NCBI GenBank assembly: GCA_036375995.1
Contig: DASVBE010000152.1
Coordinates: 1-5,744, forward strand
Direction of reading: 5' to 3'
DNA: 5,744 nt
From: DASVBE01 sp036375995
GTDB lineage: Bacteria; Actinomycetota; Actinomycetes; Streptosporangiales; Streptosporangiaceae
The notes under the pieces are model-generated. The model did not search any database. It was given only the letters and a program-made list of their open reading frames with translations, and was not told the origin of the DNA. Position numbers and translations under genes: made by a program. Shown piece after piece: positions 1 to 4,937 of the stretch (its first letter is position 1; each line of letters begins with the position of its first letter).

Positions 1-128
1 GGCAGCGCCACGTGCGTGGCGACGACGACAATGATCGCCAAGGCCACCGGCCACCAGTGCTCGCCTCGTACCGCAGCCCGCAGCGGCGTCACCGGAGACG
101 GGTCGGCTGGCCGCTTGCCCCGCGCCAT
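1..128 (-). CDS. Small membrane protein, N-terminal fragment (cut by left edge)
   Basis: Reading the minus strand from the ATG at 128 gives 42 codons with no stop before the edge. The protein starts MARGKRPADPSPVTPLRAAV, a basic and proline-rich cytoplasmic-type segment, followed by a tryptophan pair and a run of hydrophobic residues (about 27-41, VALAIIVVVATHVAL). This pattern fits an inner-membrane protein whose first helix begins near residue 25. An in-frame GTG at 161 would add 11 residues (VPGHGADDDGG). A GGGGGGAG tract abuts that GTG too closely for an ideal ribosome site, and the ATG has no good site either, so the start is unsettled. The frame is open upstream only to a stop at 243-245. 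It is transcribed in the same direction as the zinc-knuckle gene, about 140-175 bp downstream of it. Function is not recognisable from this fragment. Confidence 0.68.
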   Translation of the reverse strand, partial: MARGKRPADPSPVTPLRAAVRGEHWWPVALAIIVVVATHVAL

Positions 129-302
129 GCCGCCATCGTCGTCTGCGCCGTGCCCTGGCACCTCCCCCCATCTGGGTGAACACCAGCCCCACGTATCGCT
201 GCGTCGTCTTGCGCGATCGGGTTCGGCTGGTAGTAACGCGAGTTACGGGCGCTCGCCATCCAGGGGCAGGACGAGCGCTTCCGCGGCGATCGTGGCATCG
301 TG

Positions 303-623
303 TCATAGACCGCTTCTGCGCTCCGGATGCGTCGGGCTGAAATGCTGGGGAAACGCCAGGTTGCGGCACCGCTGATGACGCAGCGCGCCGCAGACGGGGC
401 ACTCAGATCCGCTCACCGCCGGCTCCAGCCGGGCCCGGGTGTCGGCGTCCAGCTTGCGGGGCTCCGGCTGAGCAGGGAACCTCAGTTCCCCTCGCCGGGC
501 CAGCCCGGACACGAAACGCTGGTACTCGGATTCGCACTCATCACACCGGCAGCCTCGCGCCCAGGCCATCACCGTGCCGTGCGGGGGCAGCGCGGGCGGA
601 AGGTTGCTGCCCCATGCGGCCAT
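303..623 (-). CDS. Cys/His-rich protein with HGT...GCRC and C-x2-C-x7-C motifs
   Basis: 106 residues from the ATG at 623; the frame stays open upstream to 794 but that part overlaps the divergent acetyltransferase and is low-complexity, so I reject it. Residues 15-30 read HGTVMAWARGCRCDEC, with C25, C27 and C30 closely spaced. This HGT-GCRC-xx-C pattern recurs in small actinobacterial and actinophage proteins of unknown role. The C-terminal part has C75-x2-C78-x7-C86 followed by H94 and H99 and an arginine-rich tail, resembling the short zinc knuckle (CPxCG...CR...H..R) common in actinomycete small proteins. Two metal sites are therefore likely, and the basic character would suit nucleic-acid binding; both points are inference. 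No Shine-Dalgarno site precedes the ATG, but a TANNNT hexamer does, so the message may be leaderless. Function unknown. Confidence 0.78.
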   Translation of the reverse strand: MAAWGSNLPPALPPHGTVMAWARGCRCDECESEYQRFVSGLARRGELRFPAQPEPRKLDADTRARLEPAVSGSECPVCGALRHQRCRNLAFPQHFSPTHPERRSGL

Positions 624-629
624 ACGTCC

Positions 630-635
630 ACGGTA
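630..635 (-). promoter_or_regulatory. Candidate -10 element for the zinc-knuckle gene (leaderless)
   Basis: On the minus strand TACCGT fits the TANNNT consensus and ends 6 nt before the ATG at 623. In actinobacteria this spacing puts the transcription start on or beside the start codon. No clear -35 and no Shine-Dalgarno sequence are present. Single hexamers like this occur by chance, so support is moderate. Confidence 0.38.
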
Positions 636-653
636 GGGCAGGCGGGCGGGTGA

Positions 654-659
654 TAGTTT
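654..659 (+). promoter_or_regulatory. Candidate -10 element for the acetyltransferase gene (leaderless)
   Basis: TAGTTT fits TANNNT and ends 7 nt before the ATG at 667, the spacing expected for leaderless transcription. The competing reading is that GGTGA at 649-653 is a ribosome site for the in-frame TTG at 658, which would overlap this hexamer; the two readings exclude each other. Confidence 0.4.
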
Positions 660-666
660 GCCCGCC

Positions 667-1215
667 ATGGCTGAGCTCGGACCCGTTCCCTGGCCACCGG
701 ACCCGATCAGGACCGATCGGCTCGTGCTCCGTGAAACCGAAGCCCGGGACCGTGCGGCGCTCATCGAGCTGTTCTCCTCGCCGGAGGTGGGCACCTACAT
801 CGGCGGCCCTCAGTCGCGTGATGAGCTCGAGCGCACGGTGCCGCAGGTGCCCGGGCGGCGCCCTGGCTTCTTCGTGGCCGATCTGGATGGGGCGACGATC
901 GGCATGATCACGCTGGACCGGCGCGACGCAGGGCGCCGGGGTCATTTCCGCCCCGATGGCGGGGAGGCCGAGCTGGGCTACCTGTTCCTGCCGCGGGCGT
1001 GGGGACGGGGGTACGCAGCCGAGGCGTGCGCGGCGGCACTGGGCTGGTTCGCCGGCGCGCTTCCTGGTGAGCCGGTGGTGCTGTGCACCCAGACCGCCAA
1101 CGACCGTGCGATGCGCCTGGCGGCGAAGCTGGGGTTCACCGAGGTGGAACGGTTCGAGGAGTACGGCGCCGAGCAGTGGTTCGGCGTGTGGTCCCCGGCC
1201 CCGCCGCCCGGCTGA
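667..1215 (+). CDS. GNAT-family N-acetyltransferase, RimJ/RimL type
   Basis: 182 residues, full length for a RimJ/RimL-like GNAT. The family transfers acetyl from acetyl-CoA to an amine: a protein N-terminus, an aminoglycoside or another small molecule. The opening IRTDRLVLRETEARD (14-28) is the typical 'T-x-R-L-x-L-R' first strand. The acetyl-CoA pyrophosphate loop is R110-A-W-G113-R-G115-Y-A, preceded by the strand GEAELGYLFLP. The closing TQTANDRAMRLAAKLGF (141-157) is the usual asparagine-bearing helix and 'lGF' turn. I chose the ATG at 667 because MAEL leads directly into the domain and a -10-like hexamer sits 7 nt upstream; an in-frame TTG at 658 would add three residues. It is divergent from the zinc-knuckle gene and convergent with the WYL regulator. 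Substrate unknown; nothing in the sequence points to a specific resistance or ribosomal target. Confidence 0.93.
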   Translation: MAELGPVPWPPDPIRTDRLVLRETEARDRAALIELFSSPEVGTYIGGPQSRDELERTVPQVPGRRPGFFVADLDGATIGMITLDRRDAGRRGHFRPDGGEAELGYLFLPRAWGRGYAAEACAAALGWFAGALPGEPVVLCTQTANDRAMRLAAKLGFTEVERFEEYGAEQWFGVWSPAPPPG

Positions 1216-1221
1216 CCGATC

Positions 1222-1244
1222 GCCACCGGCCAGCGTGCGGTGGC
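1222..1244. terminator. Candidate bidirectional terminator hairpin
   Basis: GCCACCG (1222-1228) and CGGTGGC (1238-1244) form a perfect 7-bp GC-rich stem with a 9-nt loop. It sits in the 33-bp gap between the convergent acetyltransferase and WYL genes, directly after one stop codon and before the other. There is no U-tract on either side, as is common for actinomycete intrinsic terminators. Its position and perfect stem are the support. Confidence 0.6.
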
Positions 1245-1248
1245 CCGG

Positions 1249-2223
1249 CTAGTCAGAGGCCTGCCCGCGGGAGCCGATCGCGCGCTGATAGCGCCTGGTC
1301 AGCCTGCTCAGCGCGGCTATCAGCGCAGGCGAGTCGACGATCGTGAAGTCCGCGTCCAGCAAGCCGAGGTACAGGGCGAGCATCTCCGGATGGTCCGAGC
1401 CCGGCTCAAACGCGCACTGGTTCTCGCCCAGGGACTCCACTTCCACGGGGATCGGCATCCGGCCCCGCACGTGCGCGGCGGGCGCATGCACGATCACCCG
1501 CGCCCGGTAACGCCAGGTCGCCTCGCCGATTCCGCGTGCCACCTGCGCCGCGATCTCCCGGTCGGGCGGTAGCGCGCGGGGAGTGAAGCGCGGCCCGGCC
1601 GGCGGCCGCGGCTCGATCCGGTCGACCCGGAAGGTACGCCACGCGTCCCGGCCGGTGTCCCAGGCCACCAGATACCAGCGCCGCCGGTCATTCACCAGGC
1701 GGTACGGCTCGACCACGCGCCGGCCGGCCGTCCCGGAATGCGCCTGGTAGTCAAACCGGAGCAGCCAGTGGTCCCGGCACGCGCTCGCGATCATGGTCAG
1801 CACCTCCGGGTCCACCTGCGGGCCGCGGGCCGGCAGGGCCAGCGCGGACGACTGGAAGGCGCTGACCTTGCGGCGCAGCCGCGAGGGAAGCACCTGCTGG
1901 AGCTTCACCAGCGCACGCACCGAGGACTCCTCGATCCCCACGATCGAGCTGCCCGCAGCGGCCCGCAGACCGACCGCGACCGCCACCGCCTCCTCGTCGT
2001 CGAGCAGGAGCGGCGGCAGGGCACCCCCCGCGCCGAGCCGGTATCCGCCGGCGGCACCCGGCCGGGCAGCAACGGGATAGCCGAGGCCGCGCAGCCGTTC
2101 CACGTCGTTGCGGATGGTGCGGGTAGTGACGCCGAGCCGGGCGGCGAGCTCGGTGCCCGTCCAGTCGCGCCGGGCCTGCAGCAGGGATAGCAGGCGCAGC
2201 AGCCGCGCGGAAGTTCCGGGCAT
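1249..2223 (-). CDS. WYL-domain transcriptional regulator (HTH-WYL, YafY-like)
   Basis: 324 residues, normal length for the family. The N-terminus is a winged helix-turn-helix (about 4-63), with ELAARLGVTTRTIRNDVERL (25-44) spanning the recognition helix, then a wing GYPVAARPGAAGGYRL. A linker leads to the WYL domain, where RRWYLVAWD (181-189) carries the W183-Y184-L185 signature and TFRVDRIE (197-204) is the usual closing strand. A C-terminal WCX-type extension follows (about 236-315). WYL proteins sense small ligands or nucleic acids and can repress or activate; the ligand here is unknown. The ATG at 2223 has AGAGGA at a 7-nt spacing. The gene is divergent from the epoxide hydrolase, with an inverted repeat between them, so it probably regulates that gene and itself. 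It ends convergent with the acetyltransferase. Confidence 0.95.
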   Translation of the reverse strand: MPGTSARLLRLLSLLQARRDWTGTELAARLGVTTRTIRNDVERLRGLGYPVAARPGAAGGYRLGAGGALPPLLLDDEEAVAVAVGLRAAAGSSIVGIEESSVRALVKLQQVLPSRLRRKVSAFQSSALALPARGPQVDPEVLTMIASACRDHWLLRFDYQAHSGTAGRRVVEPYRLVNDRRRWYLVAWDTGRDAWRTFRVDRIEPRPPAGPRFTPRALPPDREIAAQVARGIGEATWRYRARVIVHAPAAHVRGRMPIPVEVESLGENQCAFEPGSDHPEMLALYLGLLDADFTIVDSPALIAALSRLTRRYQRAIGSRGQASD

Positions 2224-2230
2224 GCTCCGA

Positions 2231-2236
2231 TCCTCT
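2231..2236 (-). promoter_or_regulatory. Ribosome binding site of the WYL regulator
   Basis: On the minus strand AGAGGA lies 7 nt before the ATG at 2223. It is the clearest Shine-Dalgarno match in the window and fixes that start. Confidence 0.65.
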
Positions 2237-2243
2237 TGGCTAT

Positions 2244-2275
2244 CTAGGAACGATCCTTTCCTCTATTGTTCATAG
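2244..2275. promoter_or_regulatory. Candidate operator dyad between WYL regulator and epoxide hydrolase
   Basis: CTAGGAACGAT (2244-2254) and ATTGTTCATAG (2265-2275) are inverted copies matching at 9 of 11 positions, separated by a 10-bp C/T-rich spacer. The half-site centres are 21 bp apart, about two helical turns, as expected for a dimeric regulator binding one face of DNA. A separate perfect 6-bp pair, GGCTAT (2238-2243) and ATAGCC (2272-2277), overlaps the outside. The region is AT-richer than its surroundings and must hold the promoters of both genes: TATTGT (2264-2269) and TAGCCT (2273-2278) are weak plus-strand -10 candidates inside or beside the dyad. Occupancy would therefore be expected to affect transcription in both directions. 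That the WYL protein binds here is inference from position and symmetry. Confidence 0.62.
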
Positions 2276-2292
2276 CCTTCCTCATATGAGGC

Positions 2293-2299
2293 AAGAGAG
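2293..2299 (+). promoter_or_regulatory. Ribosome binding site that decides the epoxide hydrolase start
   Basis: AAGAGAG lies 4 nt before the ATG at 2304, whereas the in-frame ATG at 2286 has only pyrimidine-rich sequence ahead of it. This favours the downstream start. The match to the anti-Shine-Dalgarno sequence is only fair. Confidence 0.5.
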
Positions 2300-2303
2300 C
2301 GCG

Positions 2304-3428
2304 ATGAGCGACGGCATCCGGCCCTTCCGTATCGAGATCCCCCAGGCCGACGTCGGCTACCTGCACGACCGGCTCGCCAGCGCCCGGTGGCCTGGCGAGC
2401 TGCCGGGCACGGGGTGGAGCCGCGGCATGCCGCTTGGCGACCTGAAGGAGCTGGCCGGGTACTGGCGTACGCAATACGACTGGAGAGCTGCTGAGGCGCA
2501 GCTCAACCAGTACCCGCAGTTCACCACCGAGATCGACGGCCAGCGCATCCATTTCCTGCACGTCAGATCTGGCCAGCCCGGCGCGAAGCCGCTGCTGGTC
2601 ACTCACGGCTTCCCCAGTTCCGTCGCCGAGTTCCTGCGGCTGATCGAGCCGCTGACCAGCCCGGCCGCGGGCCAGGCCTTCCATGTCGTAGCGCCGTCCC
2701 TGCCCGGGTACGCCTTCTCGACGCCGCTCAGCGCGACCGGCTGGACGATGGGCCGCACCGCACGCGCCTGGGCTGAGCTGATGCACCGGCTCGGCTACCA
2801 GCGGTACGGGGTGCACGGCGGCGACATCGGCGCCGGCGTGTCCGGCCTAGTGGCCGGCCTGGACAGCGAGCATGTGATCGGCGTCCACGTGGTGACCGAT
2901 CCGCTGACCGCAGCCGCCACCGCCACATTCCTCCCCGGGATGGCCGGCCGGCTCGACGCCAGCGACCCGGCCGGCAAGCTGATCCTGGACCGGATGGACG
3001 CGTTCAGGAAGGACGGCTCCGGCTACCTGGCGATCCAGAACAGCCGGCCGCAGACCATCGGCTACGGCCTCACCGACTCACCGCTGCTGCAGCTCGCCTG
3101 GATCGCCGAGAAGGTCCACGAGTGGACCGACCTGCCCGTGGACCGCGACCAGCTGCTCACCACGGTCAGCCTGTACTGGTTCACCGGCTCCGGGGCCAGC
3201 GCCGCGCACACCCTGTACGAGCAGGCGCACTCCTCCGACTGGGGCACCCCGCCGGCCGTACCGCAAGGCTTCGCGGTCTTCGGTGCCGACGAGACGGTAC
3301 GCAGACTCGTCCCCGCGCCGGCCGGCGCGCACTGGAGCGAGTTCCCGCGCGGCCGGCACTTCCCGGCGATGGAGGCACCCGCCCAGCTGGCAGCGGACCT
3401 GCAGGCGTTCTACGGGCCGCTTCAGTAG
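2304..3428 (+). CDS. Epoxide hydrolase, EHN-domain alpha/beta hydrolase
   Basis: 374 residues, the usual length for soluble bacterial relatives of microsomal epoxide hydrolase. They open epoxides to diols through an alkyl-enzyme ester. The EHN domain covers about 5-110 (IRPFRIEIPQADVGYLHDRL; later ARWPGELPGTGW and EIDGQRIHFLHVRS). The core shows the oxyanion motif H101-G-F-P104, the strand VVAPSLPGYAFS and the nucleophile elbow G172-G-D174-I-G. Y291 (LYWFTGSG) and Y305 (TLYEQ) match the ring-activating tyrosines, D329 in FGADE is the likely charge-relay acid, and H352 in GRHFPAMEAP is the catalytic histidine. The catalytic set looks complete. Family members usually have tryptophan in HGWP and GGDWG; here these are HGFP and GGDIG. 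I chose the ATG at 2304 over 2286 for its ribosome site and because MSDGIRPF leads straight into the domain. There is no signal peptide, so it is cytoplasmic. Substrate unknown. Confidence 0.93.
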   Translation: MSDGIRPFRIEIPQADVGYLHDRLASARWPGELPGTGWSRGMPLGDLKELAGYWRTQYDWRAAEAQLNQYPQFTTEIDGQRIHFLHVRSGQPGAKPLLVTHGFPSSVAEFLRLIEPLTSPAAGQAFHVVAPSLPGYAFSTPLSATGWTMGRTARAWAELMHRLGYQRYGVHGGDIGAGVSGLVAGLDSEHVIGVHVVTDPLTAAATATFLPGMAGRLDASDPAGKLILDRMDAFRKDGSGYLAIQNSRPQTIGYGLTDSPLLQLAWIAEKVHEWTDLPVDRDQLLTTVSLYWFTGSGASAAHTLYEQAHSSDWGTPPAVPQGFAVFGADETVRRLVPAPAGAHWSEFPRGRHFPAMEAPAQLAADLQAFYGPLQ

Positions 3429-3429
3429 C

Positions 3430-3463
3430 CAGCGGCCGCCCGGGTCATCCGGTGGCGAGGCTG
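3430..3463. terminator. Possible terminator hairpin between convergent genes
   Basis: CAGC (3430-3433) can pair with GCTG (3460-3463), and GCCGCC (3435-3440) with GGTGGC (3451-3456) using one G-U wobble; there is a small internal loop and a 10-nt terminal loop. It follows the epoxide hydrolase stop and precedes the 3' end of the 83-residue gene. There is no U-tract, and the stem is weaker than the one at 1222-1244. Confidence 0.33.
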
Positions 3464-3481
3464 CGAACCAAGCCGTGCCGG

Positions 3482-3733
3482 TCATGCGGCGATCGCGGCA
3501 GCGCGACCACTGTCCTGCGGTGACCTGTTCCGCAGCCGCGCGGACTCGACCAGCAGGCCCACCCCGGCGATGATCTCGGTGGCCAGCACCGGGTAGGCGG
3601 CTCCCCGCTCGAGGGCGCCGATGCCGTGCGGCAGAACCGCGCTGTCCTTCAGCGCGAGCACCTGCACCGCGAGGAAGAACGCAAGCCCAACAGCGCCGAG
3701 GGCGATGAAGACCCGGCCCAGCCAGCCCGGCAC
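3482..3733 (-). CDS. Small two-helix membrane protein, unknown function
   Basis: 83 residues with two hydrophobic stretches: about 4-27 (LGRVFIALGAVGLAFFLAVQ and onward) and about 44-63 (GAAYPVLATEIIAGVGLLVE). They are joined by a polar loop containing LPHGIGALERG, and a basic tail follows. This reads as a genuine inner-membrane protein, not a shadow frame. The start is the GTG at 3733, the only usual start codon after the preceding stop, but it has no clear ribosome site. It lies 33 nt after the stop of the upstream UPF0104 gene and in the same reading frame, so it is probably cotranscribed and perhaps translationally coupled. An ancestral C-terminal extension separated by a stop codon is a less likely alternative. 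I do not recognise the family. Confidence 0.7.
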   Translation of the reverse strand: MPGWLGRVFIALGAVGLAFFLAVQVLALKDSAVLPHGIGALERGAAYPVLATEIIAGVGLLVESARLRNRSPQDSGRAAAIAA

Positions 3734-3766
3734 GCCGAGTCGTGCAGCCAGCAGACGCCGTCCCGG

Positions 3767-4810
3767 TCAGAGCAGGCCAGCCCGGCGCAGCCGGAGCACG
3801 GCCCACCAGCCGGGGATGGCCGGCAGCCAGACTGCGACCAGGCGGGACAGGACGGTCGCCGCGGTGGCCACCGGCATGCTCACACCAGCGGCGGTCAGGC
3901 CGGCCATCAGCGCGGCCTCCACGCTGCCGATCCCGCCCGGGGTCGGCAGCAGCGACCCGGCCGTGGCGGCGCCCAGGTAGATCGCGGCCACGGTGAGCAC
4001 GGGCAGCCGCCCGCCGGCCGCGGCCACGCAGGCGGCGAAGGCCAGGACGTGGGTCAGGGTCAGCGCGGCCGAGGCCAGCAGGCCGCCCAGCGCCTGGGCG
4101 GGGTGCCAGCGGGCATGCCGGGCCAGCCGGGCGGCACTCGCCCTGGCCTCGAGGACCACCCGGCGGACCCGCTCGCTGCGCCTGGCCGCAAGCAGCGCGG
4201 TGGCCAGCGCCACGGCGAGGCCCGCCGCGATCGCGCCCACGATGGCCGGGCTGGGCAGACCTGGGCCGCTGCCGCCAGAGAACGCGGCCAGCCCCGCCAC
4301 CACCGCGAAAGTTGCCACCAGCTGGACGGCCTGGGCCGCGCCCGCGGTGGCCAGCGCGTCGCTCGCGGGGGAGCCGCTGCGGATCAGGAACCGGGTGGCC
4401 ACCACCGGGGTGCTGACCGCCGAGGGGGTGAGCACCCGCAGGCCGCTGATCGCGAGCTGGGCCTGGAGGCTGCGCCACAGCGGCACCCGTACCGCGCTGA
4501 ACCCGGTCAGGTTGTACGCCGCCGCGACCAGCGACAGCAGGATCCACCCGGCGGCCGCGGCGGCCTGCCAGGGCTGCACCCGGGCCAGCATGCCCGCCAG
4601 ATTGGCCTGGCTCAGCTCGGCACCGAACACGGCCGCGCCGGCGGCCAGCATGGTGACCACACCGGCCCGGGCCCAGCGCCTGCGGGCGGCCGGGGCCACC
4701 GTCACCGGCGCCACGGCCGCGGCGCCGGGCAGCGCGGTCAGGCCGGCGGCGCCGGGCAGCGGGGCGGTCGCAGGGTCCCGGGCGGGGCGGTCGAGCAGTG
4801 CGGTGGCCAT
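3767..4810 (-). CDS. UPF0104 / LPG-synthase transmembrane-domain protein
   Basis: 347 residues, the usual length for stand-alone members of the lysylphosphatidylglycerol synthase transmembrane family (PF03706; related to the flippase half of MprF and to AglD). An alanine/proline-rich cytoplasmic leader (1-44) precedes seven or eight hydrophobic segments, roughly at 48-66, 82-101, 154-177, 186-209, 240-267, 270-288, 299-322 and 324-341. The family signature PTPGGIG-x2-E lies at 289-298 (LLPTPGGIGSVEAAL), and LTPSAVSTPVVATRFL (127-142) matches the other conserved loop. There is no C-terminal aminoacyl-transferase domain, so it is not a complete MprF. The ATG at 4810 is preferred; an in-frame GTG at 4855 and ATG at 4846 would lengthen it into the dyad-rich leader, and no start has a strong ribosome site. 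Its place after a glycosyltransferase suggests handling of a lipid-linked or glycolipid substrate, which is inference. Confidence 0.92.
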   Translation of the reverse strand: MATALLDRPARDPATAPLPGAAGLTALPGAAAVAPVTVAPAARRRWARAGVVTMLAAGAAVFGAELSQANLAGMLARVQPWQAAAAAGWILLSLVAAAYNLTGFSAVRVPLWRSLQAQLAISGLRVLTPSAVSTPVVATRFLIRSGSPASDALATAGAAQAVQLVATFAVVAGLAAFSGGSGPGLPSPAIVGAIAAGLAVALATALLAARRSERVRRVVLEARASAARLARHARWHPAQALGGLLASAALTLTHVLAFAACVAAAGGRLPVLTVAAIYLGAATAGSLLPTPGGIGSVEAALMAGLTAAGVSMPVATAATVLSRLVAVWLPAIPGWWAVLRLRRAGLL

Positions 4811-4845
4811 GCTCTGATCGTTTCGCGCCGGCCACGCCCGGCACA

Positions 4846-4937
4846 TCAGGGCCACACCCCGAACCGGGACTGGTGCTACCCCGACCCTTCTCGGGGGTAT
4901 CCCCTACCGCCCACCCTGAGACAGGGCGTGTGCTACC
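4846..4937. promoter_or_regulatory. Dyad- and repeat-rich region around glycosyltransferase stop and UPF0104 leader
   Basis: Runs of G and C form several overlapping symmetric elements here. TCAGGG (4846-4851) and CCCTGA (4914-4919) are an outer inverted pair. GGGG-TAT-CCCC (4894-4904) is a perfect short palindrome. CCCTG-AGA-CAGGG (4914-4926) is another. GTGCTACC occurs twice as a direct repeat (4873-4880 and 4930-4937), 57 bp apart, with a related CCCTACC at 4902-4908. The right part lies in the last codons of the glycosyltransferase, the rest in the gap before the UPF0104 start. It could be the control region of an internal promoter for the UPF0104 gene, or an RNA structure; the sequence alone does not decide. 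Confidence 0.42.
4877..4899 (-). terminator. Hairpin after the glycosyltransferase stop (terminator or attenuator candidate)
   Basis: TACCCCGA (4877-4884) pairs with TCGGGG-G-TA (4891-4899) as an 8-bp stem with one bulged G and a 6-nt loop (4885-4890). It starts 4 nt past the glycosyltransferase stop at 4904-4906 on the minus strand. No U-tract follows, so it may instead be part of the regulatory dyads of the same region, or stabilise an mRNA end. Confidence 0.4.

Noticed and set aside
233..246. Inverted repeat GTAAC-GCGA-GTTAC in the 129-302 gap
   Set aside because: Five-bp arms with a 4-nt spacer are expected by chance in a window this size; no promoter elements flank it. I see nothing else in this gap.
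16..375. Plus-strand open frame of 119 codons at the left end
   Set aside because: Its composition is Ser/Arg/Pro-rich, and it is antisense to the partial membrane protein and the zinc-knuckle gene, both of which have better protein character.
624..794. N-terminal extension of the zinc-knuckle protein to an upstream ATG at 794
   Set aside because: The added 57 residues overlap the acetyltransferase coding region on the other strand and are Ser/Arg/Gly-rich without motif, while the ATG at 623 leads directly into the conserved part.
2244..2816. Minus-strand open frame of 190 codons
   Set aside because: It lies antisense to the epoxide hydrolase and in the operator region, with no recognisable domain, and its end would conflict with the WYL regulator promoter.
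3993..4817. Plus-strand open frame of 274 codons
   Set aside because: It is a low-complexity Ala/Arg/Ser/Thr frame opposite the well-supported UPF0104 gene.
3078..4844. Minus-strand open frame of 588 codons
   Set aside because: It overlaps the UPF0104, 83-residue and epoxide hydrolase genes in another frame; composition is Arg/Gly/Pro-rich and without motifs.
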